64,000 nt of DNA, taken from the NCBI RefSeq assembly GCF_012928505.1, contig NZ_JABBJN010000011.1, positions 1 through 64,000 of the forward strand, written 5' to 3'. Below are positions 1 to 11,150 of the stretch, in pieces. Position 1 is the stretch's first letter. The number at the start of each line of letters is the position of its first letter. The translations under genes and the position numbers were made by a program. The DNA is from Achromobacter sp. Bel (GTDB taxonomy: Bacteria; Pseudomonadota; Gammaproteobacteria; Burkholderiales; Burkholderiaceae_B). The notes under the pieces are model-generated. The model was not told where the DNA came from, searched no databases, and saw nothing but the letters and a program-made list of their open reading frames with translations.

Positions 1-1
1 G

Positions 2-3000
2 GTCGGCGCCAAGCTGGCCGTCGCGGAGCCGGGCGAACACCGCGACCCGCAGGCGCTGGCGGCGCGGATCGCCGCGCATGGCGTCACGGTCTTGCACTTC
101 GTGCCCTCGATGCTGTCGGCCTTCCTGGCCGGCGGCGTGTCGCAGGATCAAGTGCCCACGCTGCGCCGCATCGTTTGCAGCGGTGAAGCCCTTCCGGGCG
201 AGCTGCGCGACCGCTGCTTCGCCGCCTTGCCCGGCGTGGCCTTGAACAACCTGTACGGCCCGACCGAGGCGGCGATCGACGTCACCTTCCACGACTGCGT
301 CGCAGGCGAAACGGGCGCCGTTCCCATCGGTGCGCCCATCATCGGCACGCAAGTTTATGTGCTGGATGCGGACCTGAACCTGGCCCCGCCGGGGGTAGCG
401 GGCGAGCTGTACCTGGGTGGCGCCGGGCTGGCGCGCGGCTACCTGTCGCGCCCGGGCTTGACGGCCGAGCGCTTCGTGGCCAACCCCTTCGGCGAAGGCC
501 GTCTGTACCGCACGGGCGACCGCGTGCGCTGGACCGACGCTGGCGAACTGGACTATATGGGGCGCCTGGACTTCCAGGTGAAGATCCGGGGACTGCGGAT
601 CGAACTGGGGGAAATCGAATCCAGGTTGCTCGGCCAGCAGGGGGTGCGCGAAACCGTGGTGGTCGCCGTCGACGGCCCCGGCGGCGGACAACGTCTGGTG
701 GCCTACGTGGCGCCCGCAGCCAATGTCGACACCGAGGCGTTGCGCACCGCGCTTGCCCGGGAACTGCCGGACTACATGGTGCCTTCCCGGATCATCGCGC
801 TGGACGCGCTGCCGCTCAGCGCCAACGGCAAGATCGACCGCAAGGCCTTGCCGGCTCCGGTATTCGACGATCACCCTGACGCCGCGCCGCCCGAGGGCCC
901 GACCGAAGCCGCCATCGCCGCCATCTGGGCTGATGTCCTGGGCGTCGCCACGGTCGGCCGCGACGCGAACTTCTTCGAACTGGGCGGGGACTCCATTCTT
1001 AGCCTGCAGATCGTGGCGCGCATCCGCCAGGAAGGGTGGAGCATCAACCCGCGCGACGTCTTCGAACATCAGACCGTGGCGCGGTTGGCCGGGGTGGCTG
1101 TGCTGACAGGGGTAGACGACGGCGCGGCGGTCGACGCCCCACAAGGCAAGCTGTCCGATTATCTGGACGACGACGGATTGGCGCGTTGCGGTGTGGACGC
1201 CGCCACCCTGGAAGACGTGTATCCGGTGTCGCCGGTGCAGGAGGGCATGATCTTTCACTCTCTGGAGTCGCCGGGCAGCGGCCTGTACGTCAACCAGTTG
1301 TCCGTGCCGGTAGACCATATCGATGTGGCGCGCTTTGCGCAGGCATGGCGGGTGCTGGTGGCGCGCCATCCCGTCCTGCGCACCGGCATCCTGTGGCAGG
1401 GCGGTCTGGCTCGCCCCCTGCAACTGGTCTACCGGGAAGTCGAGGCCGTCGTGCCCGTGATGGACTGGCGGGGGCAGGACGCAAGCGATGCGCGCATCGC
1501 GGCCTTTGCCCAGGCCGAACTGACACGCGATTTCGACTATGCGCGTGCGCCGCTGGCCCGCGTTTGCCTGCTGCGCCTGGACGACGACCGCTATCAACTC
1601 GTCTGGACCCAGCACCACGCCTTGATGGACGGCTGGAGCGAATCCCGCCTGATGGGCGAGTGGCTGCGCGCGTATGCGGGGCAGACGCTGCCCGCCACAG
1701 GGCCTGGCTACGGCGCGTATGTGCGGTGGCTGGCGCGCCAGGACGCCGGGCGCGGCGAGGCCTGGTGGCGCAACCTGCTGGCCGGGCTGGACGGCCCCTC
1801 CTTGCTGGCGGCGGCCGGCCGGCCCACCGGGCAATCCGGCTACGCAAAACGCTACACCCGCCTGGATGCGGCGGCGACGGCCCGGCTGGCGGCCTTCGCG
1901 CGGCGTCAACGGGTCACGCTCAATACGCTGGTGCAGGCCGCCTGGGCCTTGGTGCTGCAACGCTACACCCGCAAGGACACGGTGGCCTTCGGCTCCACGG
2001 TCGCGGGCCGCCCGCACGGCCTGCCCGGCGTGGAACGCATCATGGGGCTCTTCATCAACACGATTCCGGTGCCGGTCGCGCACCGCCCCGAGCAATCCGT
2101 GGGCGAGTATCTGCGCAACCTGCAAGCCCTGAACCTGGACTTGCGCGAACACGAGCACACGCCGCTTGCAGACATCCAGCGCTGGGCCGGGTCCGCGGGC
2201 AGATCGTTGTTCGACAGCATCATCGTCTTCGAAAACCATCCGGTCGATGCGGTCCTGCGCGGCGATGAACGTTACGGCCTGGACTTCGGCGATGCCGACC
2301 GCCAAGGCCTCACGGGCTATGCGATGGACTTGCAGGTCATGTGCGGCGAAACGCTGCAGATCGAATATTGCTACGGTTGCGACGCCTTTGACGCCGGCTT
2401 CGTGGAGACCCTGCGCGACCACATGGAGCATGCCTTGTCGGCCATGGCCGACGACGCCTCGCGTCCGGTCGGCGATCTGCCCTGGGTGACACCGGCGCAG
2501 CGCGCCGAGATCTGGGCCTGGGGCGGCCACCGCCGGGGCGCATGGCCCCGCCAGGCGTCCCCGACCGTGCACGCCCGCATCACGGCGCATGCGCGGCGGC
2601 GTCCGGACGCGCCCGCCGTCATCATGGGCGCCCGCTGCCTGGACTACGGCACCCTGGACGCCGCGGCCAACCGGTTGGCCCACCGGCTGATCGCTCAAGG
2701 CGTCGGTCCGGAAACCCGCGTAGGTGTGCTGATGGAACGCACGCCGGAGGTCTTCGTGGCCCTGTTGGCCGTCTTGAAGGCTGGCGGCTGCTACGTGCCG
2801 ATGGACCCCGCGTATCCCGCCGAACGGCTTGGGTACATGATGGCCGACAGCGGCATGGCGCTGCTGCTGTCCCAAACGCGGCCGTTGGCGCGCGACAGCG
2901 TGGCCGCCGCGCTGCCTGCCGGTTTGCCCGTGCTGACGCTGGACGGGTTGCCCGAGCCCACGGGGCCCGATCACGATCCGGCCGTGCCGTTGTCCAACGA

Positions 3001-5782
3001 CAATCTGGCCTATCTGATCTACACGTCGGGCTCCACGGGCCGCCCCAAGGGCGTCTGCGTCACGCACGGGCCGCTCAGCATGCACTGCGCCGCGACGGGC
3101 CAGATTTACGGCATGGACGAGAACTGGCGCGAACTGATTTTCATGTCCTTGTCTTTCGACGGCGCGCACGAACGGTGGCTGACCTCGCTGATCACCGGCG
3201 CCAGCCTGGTGCTGCGCGACGACGAACTCTGGACGGCGGAACAGACACTGGGCGTGCTGGCCCGGCATCAGGTCACGCACGCGGCGTTCCCGCCTGCCTA
3301 CCTGGGCCAGTTGGCCGAGGGCGCGGGATCCGAGGTGCCGCCCGTCAAACTCTACGTCTATGGCGGCGAGGCGATGCCGCGCGCCACCTACGACAAAGTG
3401 CGCCGGGCGTTGCGCCCGCAATGGCTGATCAACGGCTATGGCCCGACGGAAACGGTCGTCACGCCCATGATCTGGAAGTCGCGCGGAGACGAAAGCTTCG
3501 CGTGCGCCTATGCGCCCATCGGGCGGGTCGTGGGCGACCGCACGCTGTATGTGCTGGACGCCGACATGCAGGCCGTGCCGGTGGGGCATGTGGGCGAACT
3601 CTACATCGGCGGCTACGGATTGGCGCGCGGCTATCTGGGACGCCCCGGCCTGACCGCCGAACGCTTCGTGGCGGACCCGTTCGGCACGCCCGGCACGCGG
3701 CTGTACCGAAGCGGCGACCTGGTGCGCTGGATGCCCGACGGCAACATCGAGTACGTGGGCCGCGCCGACCATCAGGTCAAGTTGAGGGGGTTCCGGATCG
3801 AACTGGGCGAGATCGAGGCGCGGGTGCGCGAATGCCCCGGGGTGCTGGAGGCCGTGATCACCTTGCATCAGGGGCCGACTGGCGCGCAGTTGCTGGCCTA
3901 TGTGGTGCCGCTGCCCGGCGTGGGTACGCAAGGCCTGGCCCGCCACGTGCGCGACTATGCCGCCGCGCATCTGCCGGAACACATGGTGCCCGGGCTCGTG
4001 GAGCTGCTGTCCGAACTGCCGGTGCTGCCCAGCGGCAAGCTGGACCGCGCGCGCCTGCCGGCGCCTGCCGCGCCGGCGGCCACGGCTTCCGCGTATGTGG
4101 CGCCGCGCGATGCACGCGAAATACGCCTGGCCCAGATCTGGGGGCAGGTGCTGCGCGTGGAAAATGTGGGAATCACCGACAACTTCTTTGAACTCGGCGG
4201 CGACTCCATCTTGAGCCTGCAACTGGTGTCGAAGGTCCGGCAGGCCAACCTGGGGCTAAGCTTCAAGTTGCGCGACCTGATGCGCCACCAGACGATCGAA
4301 GCGCTGTTGGCGCATCTGGACGAAGCCGCGCCCGCCGCACCCGCCGCGCCCGCGATACCGGGCACGCTTGCGATGTCTTCGTCTGGCGCGGTTCCGTCAG
4401 CAACGTCTTCGCAAGCGCCAAGCGCGCCGTGCACGCCCATCCAGGCCTGGTTCTTCGAAAGCGACATTCCGTCGCCGCACCATTACAACCAGTCCGTCCT
4501 GCTGACGCCCCGCGCGGCACTGGATCCGGCTCTGCTGCAGGCGGCGGCCCAGGCCGTGCAGGCGCAGCATCCCGCCCTGCGCACGCGGTTCTTGCGCGCA
4601 ACCGGCGGCGACTGGTCGCAGGTGGCCGATCCGCTGGGCGTGCCGGTGGCCCCGGTCAGCGTCACGGACGTGGCCGATGCCGACGGCTTGCGCGAGCAGG
4701 CCACGCACGTGCAGCGCAGCCTGCGCTTTGACGGCGATGGCCCCATCTGGCGGTTGGCGCTGTTCCGCCTGCCGGATGGGCAGCAACGGTTGCTGGCGGT
4801 GGTGCACCACCTGGTGGTTGACGGGTATTCCTGGCGGGTGCTGCTGGAAGACCTGCAGACCGCCTATCGTCAGCTGGACCAGGGCCTGCCCGTGGCGCTG
4901 CCGCCGGCAAGCGCGCCATTCGCGGATTGGGCGCACCAACTGCACCGCACCGTCGCGACGGACGAGATCGTCGATCAGGCGGATTACTGGGCCGCGCAGG
5001 TCGCCGGCGCTTGCGGCATCCCGCGCGACCATGCCGATGTGGACACGCCTCGCGGCGCGGACGTACAGGGCATCGACATCGCGCTGGACGCGGACGACAC
5101 CCGCGCCTTGCTGCGCGCTGCCCAGGGCGTCTATGACGCGGCGATCGACGACCTGCTGCTGACGGCGCTTGGCCGGTGCCTGTCGGATTGGGCGGGCGGC
5201 GACGTGCTGGTGGACATGGAGGGCCACGGGCGCGAGGGCGATGCGGCCGATATCGATCTGAGCCGCAGCGTGGGTTGGTACACCACGGTGTATCCGGTGC
5301 GCCTGTCGGGCGCAGGCCTGCCGTTGCGCCAGGCGGTGGCAGCCACCCGCGATGCCCTGCGCGCCGTGCCCGGCAAGGGCGTGGGCTTCGGCGTGCTCAA
5401 GTACCTGGGCACGGCCGGGCAGCAGGCCCGCCTGCGCCAGGGCGCCGCGCGCGTCACGTTCAACTATATGGGCCAGTTCGACCAGGGCTTCGATGCCGAC
5501 GCGCTGTACGCGCCGGCCGACGAGCATGGCGGCGCGGAGAAGGACGCGGCCGCGCCGCTTGCCAACTGGCTGGAAGTGGTGGGCCGGGTCTATGGCGGCG
5601 AACTGTCGTTCAGCTGGCGCTTCAGCCGCCGCATGTACCAGGCGGAAACCATCGAACGACTGGCCACCGGCTTGCGCCGCGAACTGCTGGCCCTCTTGAG
5701 CGAGGACGCGACTCGGCTGCCCGCAACGCAAGCGTCCGCAGCCGAGCCGTCCGCACCGCGCCAGACGGCCGCCACGCTGTAA
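2..5782 (+). CDS. Siderophore NRPS, 5'-truncated by the window: A(partial)-PCP-C-A-PCP-E
   Basis: The reading frame is open to the left edge, so the true start lies outside the window. Counting residues from position 92, the order is: C-terminal part of an adenylation domain ([15 protein letters not shown] near 250), carrier protein (LGGDSILSL near 297), condensation domain (HHALMDG near 508), second adenylation domain ([12 protein letters not shown] near 975), carrier protein (LGGDSILSL near 1367), and epimerization domain (HHLVVDG near 1570, then EGHGRE, GWYTT and FNYMGQFD). Manual alignment of the first A domain to GrsA gives ...H-V-S-L-I-D-K, which matches the serine code. The second reads roughly D-G-E-A-Y-Y-G-V-T-K, which I cannot assign; hydroxyornithine is a guess from the neighbours. 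The protein ends after the E domain with no thioesterase. It converges on the siderophore receptor gene. Confidence 0.95.
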   Translation, partial: VGAKLAVAEPGEHRDPQALAARIAAHGVTVLHFVPSMLSAFLAGGVSQDQVPTLRRIVCSGEALPGELRDRCFAALPGVALNNLYGPTEAAIDVTFHDCVAGETGAVPIGAPIIGTQVYVLDADLNLAPPGVAGELYLGGAGLARGYLSRPGLTAERFVANPFGEGRLYRTGDRVRWTDAGELDYMGRLDFQVKIRGLRIELGEIESRLLGQQGVRETVVVAVDGPGGGQRLVAYVAPAANVDTEALRTALARELPDYMVPSRIIALDALPLSANGKIDRKALPAPVFDDHPDAAPPEGPTEAAIAAIWADVLGVATVGRDANFFELGGDSILSLQIVARIRQEGWSINPRDVFEHQTVARLAGVAVLTGVDDGAAVDAPQGKLSDYLDDDGLARCGVDAATLEDVYPVSPVQEGMIFHSLESPGSGLYVNQLSVPVDHIDVARFAQAWRVLVARHPVLRTGILWQGGLARPLQLVYREVEAVVPVMDWRGQDASDARIAAFAQAELTRDFDYARAPLARVCLLRLDDDRYQLVWTQHHALMDGWSESRLMGEWLRAYAGQTLPATGPGYGAYVRWLARQDAGRGEAWWRNLLAGLDGPSLLAAAGRPTGQSGYAKRYTRLDAAATARLAAFARRQRVTLNTLVQAAWALVLQRYTRKDTVAFGSTVAGRPHGLPGVERIMGLFINTIPVPVAHRPEQSVGEYLRNLQALNLDLREHEHTPLADIQRWAGSAGRSLFDSIIVFENHPVDAVLRGDERYGLDFGDADRQGLTGYAMDLQVMCGETLQIEYCYGCDAFDAGFVETLRDHMEHALSAMADDASRPVGDLPWVTPAQRAEIWAWGGHRRGAWPRQASPTVHARITAHARRRPDAPAVIMGARCLDYGTLDAAANRLAHRLIAQGVGPETRVGVLMERTPEVFVALLAVLKAGGCYVPMDPAYPAERLGYMMADSGMALLLSQTRPLARDSVAAALPAGLPVLTLDGLPEPTGPDHDPAVPLSNDNLAYLIYTSGSTGRPKGVCVTHGPLSMHCAATGQIYGMDENWRELIFMSLSFDGAHERWLTSLITGASLVLRDDELWTAEQTLGVLARHQVTHAAFPPAYLGQLAEGAGSEVPPVKLYVYGGEAMPRATYDKVRRALRPQWLINGYGPTETVVTPMIWKSRGDESFACAYAPIGRVVGDRTLYVLDADMQAVPVGHVGELYIGGYGLARGYLGRPGLTAERFVADPFGTPGTRLYRSGDLVRWMPDGNIEYVGRADHQVKLRGFRIELGEIEARVRECPGVLEAVITLHQGPTGAQLLAYVVPLPGVGTQGLARHVRDYAAAHLPEHMVPGLVELLSELPVLPSGKLDRARLPAPAAPAATASAYVAPRDAREIRLAQIWGQVLRVENVGITDNFFELGGDSILSLQLVSKVRQANLGLSFKLRDLMRHQTIEALLAHLDEAAPAAPAAPAIPGTLAMSSSGAVPSATSSQAPSAPCTPIQAWFFESDIPSPHHYNQSVLLTPRAALDPALLQAAAQAVQAQHPALRTRFLRATGGDWSQVADPLGVPVAPVSVTDVADADGLREQATHVQRSLRFDGDGPIWRLALFRLPDGQQRLLAVVHHLVVDGYSWRVLLEDLQTAYRQLDQGLPVALPPASAPFADWAHQLHRTVATDEIVDQADYWAAQVAGACGIPRDHADVDTPRGADVQGIDIALDADDTRALLRAAQGVYDAAIDDLLLTALGRCLSDWAGGDVLVDMEGHGREGDAADIDLSRSVGWYTTVYPVRLSGAGLPLRQAVAATRDALRAVPGKGVGFGVLKYLGTAGQQARLRQGAARVTFNYMGQFDQGFDADALYAPADEHGGAEKDAAAPLANWLEVVGRVYGGELSFSWRFSRRMYQAETIERLATGLRRELLALLSEDATRLPATQASAAEPSAPRQTAATL

Positions 5783-5801
5783 GGCGCGCCACGCCCAGGC
5801 G

Positions 5802-5839
5802 AAAAAAAACCTCCCCGGCGTTCAGGCACGCCGGAGAGG
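5802..5839 (-). terminator. Intrinsic terminator between NRPS and receptor genes
   Basis: An 11-bp stem with one mismatch (5810-5820 pairing with 5829-5839) and an 8-nt loop is followed, on the minus strand, by eight T residues (A-run at 5802-5809). This is a standard rho-independent terminator for the receptor gene. The hairpin could also stop the convergent NRPS transcript, although that side lacks a clear T-run. Confidence 0.75.
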
Positions 5840-5899
5840 GAAACGCAGCTTCTTTCGAAGTGCCGGCTTTGATGAATGCCGCGCCGGCGCCAACGCGCC

Positions 5900-8320
5900 T
5901 TAGAAGTCGATCGACGCCGACAGCATCACCGACCGCGGCGAACCCAGGCGCAGATAGCCTTCGGATGCCGAGGACCAGTAATCCTTGCCAAACACATTGT
6001 TGACCGCCGCGCGCAGCGTGACCGGGTGGTCGAAGGCGCGGGTGGCGTAGCGCATGCCGATGTCCCAGCGCGTCCAGCCCGGAATGCGGCGGGTGTTTTC
6101 CAGATTCTGGTATTGCCAGCTGGTCGACAGCGCGCGAGCGGTCAAGGTCAGGCCCGGCGCGAACGATGGATCCCATTCCATGCCGACGTTGGCCATCCAG
6201 CGCGGCACGCCGACGGCGCTGTTGCCTTCGGTGGCCGGGCTGGCGGTGCGGGTCATCTTGGGTTGGATGTAGGTGATGCCGCCCAGCAGGCGCACGCCGC
6301 GCGCAAGCTCGCCGAACGCATTCAGCTCCACGCCGCGGTTGCGTTGTTCGCCGCTCATCTCATAGCGGGTCACGCCGTCGCTGACCGTCGTCAGGCCGGA
6401 AGGCTGCTTGATCTGGAACAGGCCGAGCGTGGTCGTGACCGACCCGAAATCGACCTTCACGCCGGCTTCGACCTGTTTGGTCTTGATCGGCGCGAAAATC
6501 TCGCCGGCGTTGGACGTGCCAGCCGGGGCGATGGGGCCCGCCGTCAGGCCTTCGATGTAGTTCGCGTAGAACGACACGTCGTTCCACGGCTTGACCACCA
6601 GCCCGACGGCCGGCGTCACGGCCGACTTATCGTAGTGGGAGGTTTCCTGGCCGGTGGTATAGCTGTAGTTGGTGGACTTCACCGTCTGGTAGCGCACGCC
6701 GGCGGTCAACTGGACCCGGTCATCGGCGAACGACAGCGTGTCGGCCAGCGCGATCGTCGGCAGCTTCAGCAGCGAGGTGCGGGGCGGCGAACTCGAGAGG
6801 CCGTCGGTGGACGGCTTGGGGATCTCGGCAGGGTCGTACAGGTTCGACGGCGACAGGCCGAAGATGTAGTAATCGTAATAGCCGGCGCGCTGTTCGAAGG
6901 TCGAATAGCTCAGGCTGACTTCATGCTTGACCGATCCTGTGTTGAACTTGCCGCGCGCGCCCCAAACGCTGGAGACGTTCTGCTCCCAACTGGGCCAGTA
7001 GTACGGGCGCATCAGCAGTTCGCCCTCCGAGCCGACCACGATGGGGTCGGCGTACAGATAGCGGTTGTTGCTGCGCCGGTAGCCTATGCCGCCGAAGACG
7101 GTCAGCTGCGGGGTGATGTCGTACTCGGCGTGCAGCACGCCGTAGTTGTCGCGCGACTTGGAATAGCCCCAATCGGGCGAATAGCCCTTGGAGGCGTCCG
7201 GGGCGCGCGGCACCGGCAGGTTGTCGCCGAAGATCAGCACGCCGGAATCGCCGGGCGCGTCGATGTTGTTGGTCTGGTGGCCCGCGTCCAGCGAGACGCG
7301 CAGCTTGTCGCTGCGGTAGTCCAGCCCGATGACGGCCGTGCCCATCTGGTTGGACTGGTTCTGCACGGCGGTATCGCCGTCGCGGTATGAACCGTTGAAT
7401 CGGATGCCGAACTCGTTGTTCTCGCCGAAGCGCCGGCCCATGTCGACCATGCCGCCGAAGCGGGAATCGGACTGGTAGGTCGCGGTCAGGCGGGTCAGCG
7501 GCTCGTCCCCCGCGCGCTTGGGCACGACGTTGATGCCGCCGCCGACGCTGCCCCGCGGGCTCATGCCGTTCAGGAGGGCGGTGGGGCCCTTGAGCACCTC
7601 GACGCGTTCCACGCCGTCCATCGCGATCGTGCGCAGCGGCAGCATGCCGTACAGCCCGTTGAAGGACACGTCCTGGTTGCGCACGGGGAACCCGCGGATC
7701 TGGAATTCGTCGCCCGTGCCGGCGACGGAACCCTGGCCGTCGTTCACGGTGCGCACTGAGGAATCGTTGGCCAGCACGTCGGCGATGGTGTTGGCTTGCT
7801 GGTTCTGGATGAGTTCGGACGTGTAGCTGGCGATATTGAAGGGCGTGTCCATCACGTCGCGTTCGCCCAGCATGCCGACCCGGCCGCCTCGGGCGACCTG
7901 GCCGCCCGCGTAGGGCTCGGACAACTGCGAGCGGCCCGTCACCAGGACTGGCGCCAGCGTGGTCACCGCCGGCCCCGATTCCGGCGCCGTGACCGCGAAG
8001 CCGCCGCCGGGCGTGGCGGCACTGGCCAGCCCGGAACCCGCCAGCAGTCTCGACAGCGCGTCCTGGACCGTCATGCGGCCGGAAACGGCGGGCGCATTGT
8101 GCGAAGTGACCCGCGAGCCGCCCGCCATGATGGGGGTGTTGGTCTGCCGCGACAGCGCCGTCAGCGCCGTGTTCAGCGGCTGCGCGGCCAGGTTGATGCT
8201 GTAGAGCCGTTCGGTCTGGGCCTGGGCCTGGGCGCCGGTGGGCGTGGCGGCCAGCGGCAGGCCGAGCGCGCCCGCCAGCGCCAGGGCCAGCGCAGACCGG
8301 CGAATACCGGATTGGTGCAT
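5900..8320 (-). CDS. TonB-dependent ferric-siderophore receptor with N-terminal signalling (STN) domain
   Basis: Outer-membrane receptor, about 806 aa, of the FpvA/FhuE type. It should import the ferric siderophore made by this locus. A signal peptide (about residues 1-33) is followed by an STN domain of roughly 80 residues (NLAAQPLNTALTAL...), then a plug (RGFPVRNQDVSFNG...VEVLKGPTALLNG) and a beta-barrel ending in an aromatic residue (SASIDF). The STN domain and the adjacent fecR and fecI genes mark it as a transducer that signals ligand binding to FecR. The start at 8320 has CGGAG six bases upstream and leads directly into the signal peptide; an earlier in-frame start at 8356 does not. It ends at a clear terminator. 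Confidence 0.93.
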   Translation of the reverse strand: MHQSGIRRSALALALAGALGLPLAATPTGAQAQAQTERLYSINLAAQPLNTALTALSRQTNTPIMAGGSRVTSHNAPAVSGRMTVQDALSRLLAGSGLASAATPGGGFAVTAPESGPAVTTLAPVLVTGRSQLSEPYAGGQVARGGRVGMLGERDVMDTPFNIASYTSELIQNQQANTIADVLANDSSVRTVNDGQGSVAGTGDEFQIRGFPVRNQDVSFNGLYGMLPLRTIAMDGVERVEVLKGPTALLNGMSPRGSVGGGINVVPKRAGDEPLTRLTATYQSDSRFGGMVDMGRRFGENNEFGIRFNGSYRDGDTAVQNQSNQMGTAVIGLDYRSDKLRVSLDAGHQTNNIDAPGDSGVLIFGDNLPVPRAPDASKGYSPDWGYSKSRDNYGVLHAEYDITPQLTVFGGIGYRRSNNRYLYADPIVVGSEGELLMRPYYWPSWEQNVSSVWGARGKFNTGSVKHEVSLSYSTFEQRAGYYDYYIFGLSPSNLYDPAEIPKPSTDGLSSSPPRTSLLKLPTIALADTLSFADDRVQLTAGVRYQTVKSTNYSYTTGQETSHYDKSAVTPAVGLVVKPWNDVSFYANYIEGLTAGPIAPAGTSNAGEIFAPIKTKQVEAGVKVDFGSVTTTLGLFQIKQPSGLTTVSDGVTRYEMSGEQRNRGVELNAFGELARGVRLLGGITYIQPKMTRTASPATEGNSAVGVPRWMANVGMEWDPSFAPGLTLTARALSTSWQYQNLENTRRIPGWTRWDIGMRYATRAFDHPVTLRAAVNNVFGKDYWSSASEGYLRLGSPRSVMLSASIDF

Positions 8321-8422
8321 TTCAACTCCGTCTATCGAGAAAATCGTCGCCCCCATGGGCGGCCTATCGATACAGAAGACGGATGAGGCGCCGAAATGGA
8401 TACACCTCTGGCGAAAATAATT

Positions 8423-9439
8423 TCAGCGCAGCCGCAATGCCACGTCGCCGTTGGCGCGGGTTTCGGCCCGCAGCGGCAGGATAGCTTCGAGCAGGGCCTG
8501 CACGCCGTCGGCGTCGGCGCTGCGGAATCGGCCGGTCAGGCGCAGGGCATTGACGGCCGGGCTGCCGGTGGTCAGCGGCCGGCTGCGGAAGGCGTTGATC
8601 GCGGGCAAGGCCTCATCCAGGCGCTGGTTGTCGAACCAGAGCCAACCGTTGCGCCAGGCCGCCACGCTTTCGGGGTCGATGCGGCGGACGGGCTCGACGT
8701 CGCCGCCGCGCCAACTGACGGCGGTGTTGGCACGCAGATCCAACGGGGGGCCGCCACGCTTGACCGTATACCAATGGGCGTCGTGCGGCGCGGGGTGGAA
8801 GCGGACGTGGCCTTCTTCTACGGCCAGCGATATGGTGTCGCCCCGGTCGCTGACGGTGAACACGGTGCCCACGACCTCGACCTCGCCGCCCCGGGTGCGG
8901 ACCCGGAACGGGCGCGCGGTGTCGGGCGTCACGGTGAACAGCGCTTCGCCGTGGCTCAGTTCCACCACGCGTTCGTGCCGGTAGAGCCTGACGGTCAGAC
9001 GCGTCCGCGCGCTGAGGTCGATCCGCGTTCCCAAACCGCCGCCCTGGGCGCGGTCAGGCACCTGGGCCTGCGCAAGCTGACCGGACCCGGTTTCGTAAGA
9101 CGCCTGGTACAGGGGCTGGCGCCAGTACCAGCCCGCGCCAAGCAACGCCGTACAGGCGCCTGCCGCCCCCCAGCCCAGCAACGCCCGGCGGGACACGCCG
9201 CGGTCCGCGGTAAGGGGGATGTCCTGGTGGAAGTGTTCGCGCATTTCCGGTGCAACCACGCCCAGCAGTTTCCAGCGCCGCACGGCTTCGATGTAGGCGG
9301 CTTCGTGCTGGGGCGTGCGGGTGCGCCACGCCGCCAACCGCGAGGCGGCCTGGCGCGCGGCGCGCGCAGTTGCGATTTCCGAAGTGGCGATCAGGCTGAG
9401 GGCCTGATCGATGAGTCCCTCGTCGGGTACTTGCTGCAT
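8423..9439 (-). CDS. fecR: FecR-type transmembrane sigma-factor regulator
   Basis: About 338 aa. The cytoplasmic N-terminus has the FecR anti-sigma pattern (EGLIDQALSLIATSE...ARQAASRLAAWRTRTPQHEAAY). One membrane segment follows (GWGAAGACTALLGAGWYW, about residues 88-105), then a periplasmic FecR domain (ARTRLTVRLYRHERVVELSHGEALFTV...VEVVGTVF) and a C-terminal region resembling STN-interacting domains. It should relay receptor occupancy to the sigma factor encoded 5 bp upstream. The start at 9439 (MQQVPDEG) follows directly on the sigma-factor stop. Confidence 0.9.
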   Translation of the reverse strand: MQQVPDEGLIDQALSLIATSEIATARAARQAASRLAAWRTRTPQHEAAYIEAVRRWKLLGVVAPEMREHFHQDIPLTADRGVSRRALLGWGAAGACTALLGAGWYWRQPLYQASYETGSGQLAQAQVPDRAQGGGLGTRIDLSARTRLTVRLYRHERVVELSHGEALFTVTPDTARPFRVRTRGGEVEVVGTVFTVSDRGDTISLAVEEGHVRFHPAPHDAHWYTVKRGGPPLDLRANTAVSWRGGDVEPVRRIDPESVAAWRNGWLWFDNQRLDEALPAINAFRSRPLTTGSPAVNALRLTGRFRSADADGVQALLEAILPLRAETRANGDVALRLR

Positions 9440-9444
9440 GATTG

Positions 9445-10083
9445 TCAGTTGCCGTCGTCCGTGACCAGATCGTACTCGGTTTGCGGACGGTCGCTGGCGC
9501 CAGCGGGGTCGGCGTCCAGGTGCAGGTTGCGCAGGGCGCGGGCGCAATCCAGCGTGCCGCGCACCAGGTGCTTGGCGACGGCGGCTTCCGTGATCCCCAG
9601 CTGTTGCGCGATTTCGGCACGGCTGTGGCCATAGGCGCGGAAAAGCAGGAACACCTGCATCCGCCGCGCCGGCAGGGACGCCAGCACCTCGGCCACCCGC
9701 TCGGCCATTTGCCGCTGCGACACGATCTGCTCGGATGACGGCGCCGTCTGGTCCGCCTCAAGCGGGGCATGTTCGGTCAGCCAGGTCTGGGCGACCTTGC
9801 GGCGGCGCGCTTCGTCGATGCAAAGATTGTGGGCGATGCGAAAGAGCAGGCCGCGCGACGACTCGACGCCGGGGCCGTTCTTGCGGGCCTCGTCCAGGCC
9901 GCTGGCGTAGGCGCGTTCAAAACTGGTCTGGGCGATGTCGGCGGCGTCGTCCGGATTGCGCAGATGGTAGCTCAGGTGCCGGTACAGATCCCGGTAGTGG
10001 CTGAGCAGGTCGTCGACGAACTCGCGCACTGCCGAGGCGGTGGCGGTCCGTTTGGCGGGACGGATCGGGGAGGGCGCTGACAT
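9445..10083 (-). CDS. fecI: FecI-type ECF sigma factor
   Basis: About 212 aa. Region 2 is recognisable (HYRDLYRHLSYHLRNPDDAADIAQTSFERAY, then LLFRIAHNLCIDEARRR) and region 4 follows (LPARRMQVFLLFRAYGHSRAEIAQQLGITEAAVAKHLVRG). It should drive transcription of the adjacent receptor gene when FecR signals. An N-terminal extension of about 20 residues before the sigma fold makes the exact start uncertain; 10083 (MSAPSPIRP) is preferred over 10152, which would lie across the Fur box. The gene sits 55 bp downstream of a good Fur-box match, so iron repression is likely. Confidence 0.9.
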   Translation of the reverse strand: MSAPSPIRPAKRTATASAVREFVDDLLSHYRDLYRHLSYHLRNPDDAADIAQTSFERAYASGLDEARKNGPGVESSRGLLFRIAHNLCIDEARRRKVAQTWLTEHAPLEADQTAPSSEQIVSQRQMAERVAEVLASLPARRMQVFLLFRAYGHSRAEIAQQLGITEAAVAKHLVRGTLDCARALRNLHLDADPAGASDRPQTEYDLVTDDGN

Positions 10084-10137
10084 TGGGGCAAAGAAAACGC
10101 CGCCCCGGCCAGCGGAGCGAAAGTAGGGGTCATATTC

Positions 10138-10156
10138 AAGAATGATTCCCATTATT
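10138..10156 (-). promoter_or_regulatory. Fur box upstream of fecI
   Basis: The minus strand reads AATAATGGGAATCATTCTT, which I score as 14 of 19 matches to the Fur consensus GATAATGATAATCATTATC. It lies about 55 bp upstream of the sigma-factor start, in the gap after the hydrolase gene. The surrounding bases are AT-rich compared with the rest of the locus, as expected for a promoter. Confidence 0.75.
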
Positions 10157-10193
10157 ATTTTTTACTCCGAGGCATGCAAGCAATCGTTTACCC

Positions 10194-11144
10194 TCACGGC
10201 CCGATCAGGACGGAATGCAGCGCGCGCGCCACATCCACGCGCACCTGCGCGGTATCCGGCGCAACATCCGCCAGGCGGGCGAAATCGTGGATCATGCCCG
10301 GATACACCCGCACGTCCACGGAAACGCCCGCTTCGCGCAGGCGGCGTGCATACGCCAGGCCTTCGTCATGCAAGGGGTCGTATTCGGGCAGCGCCACCAG
10401 CGCGGGGGCCAGACCGTGCAGATCGGCCGCCTCCAACGGCGCGAAACGCCAATCGTGGCGATCGGCGTCGTCCCGCAGGTAGTTGGCGAACATCCATCGC
10501 AGCGTGTCGCCTTCCAGCAGGTGCCCCTCGGCGTAGCGCCGGTGCGACCCGGAGTCCTGGCGGGCGCTGGTGCAGGGGTACAGCAGCACTTGCAGCAGCG
10601 GCTGCTGCTGGCCCGCGTCGCGGATCGCCAGGCACAAGGCCGTGGCCAGCGTTCCGCCCGCGCTGTCGCCGCCCACCGCGATGCGTGCGGCGTTTACGCC
10701 CAGCACCGGGGGGGCCTGCCCGCGCAACCAGGCATGGCTGTCGACGGCATCCTCGAACGCCGTGGGGAAGCGGTGTTCGGGCGCCAGCCGATAGGCCACC
10801 GCCAGCACTGCGCAGCCACTGCGCAGCGCCAGGTCTCGGCACAAGGCGTCATGGGAATCCAGGCCACCTACGCAGTAACCGCCGCCATGGAAATACAGCA
10901 GCACGGGGCGGACGCCGCCGGCGTGCCGGTAGAGCCGGGCGCCGATGCGCGCGCCGTCGCGCACCGGGATGTCCAGTTCCCGGACGTCGTCCAGTTCGAC
11001 GGGGCTGCTGTCCAGCATCCGTGCGCTCTGGTCATAGTCCTGCCGCGCCTGGCGGGCACTCATTGCGTGCATGGGCGGGCGGCCCTGGTCGCGGCCCGCC
11101 TGGACCAGCTCAAGAAAGGCTTCGATGTCGGGATGCAGCGGCAT
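10194..11144 (-). CDS. Alpha/beta hydrolase (HSL family, fold-3) in the siderophore operon
   Basis: About 316 aa. It has the HSL oxyanion motif HGGGYCVGG, the nucleophile elbow GGDSAGG, and a late Asp/His pair (EYDPLHDEG, then GMIHDF). It starts 6 bp after the aminotransferase stop and so probably belongs to the same transcript. Its position suggests a siderophore esterase, or an external release or trimming enzyme, since the last NRPS module visible here has no thioesterase. That role is inference: the sequence shows only an HSL-type esterase and does not identify the substrate. Confidence 0.85.
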   Translation of the reverse strand: MPLHPDIEAFLELVQAGRDQGRPPMHAMSARQARQDYDQSARMLDSSPVELDDVRELDIPVRDGARIGARLYRHAGGVRPVLLYFHGGGYCVGGLDSHDALCRDLALRSGCAVLAVAYRLAPEHRFPTAFEDAVDSHAWLRGQAPPVLGVNAARIAVGGDSAGGTLATALCLAIRDAGQQQPLLQVLLYPCTSARQDSGSHRRYAEGHLLEGDTLRWMFANYLRDDADRHDWRFAPLEAADLHGLAPALVALPEYDPLHDEGLAYARRLREAGVSVDVRVYPGMIHDFARLADVAPDTAQVRVDVARALHSVLIGP

Positions 11145-11150
11145 GGGGGC

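Noticed and set aside
5876-7390. Plus-strand open frame of 504 codons antisense to the TonB receptor gene
   Set aside because: The receptor frame has clear domains and a terminator; the antisense frame is low-complexity, rich in Arg, Gly and His, as expected from GC-rich third positions.
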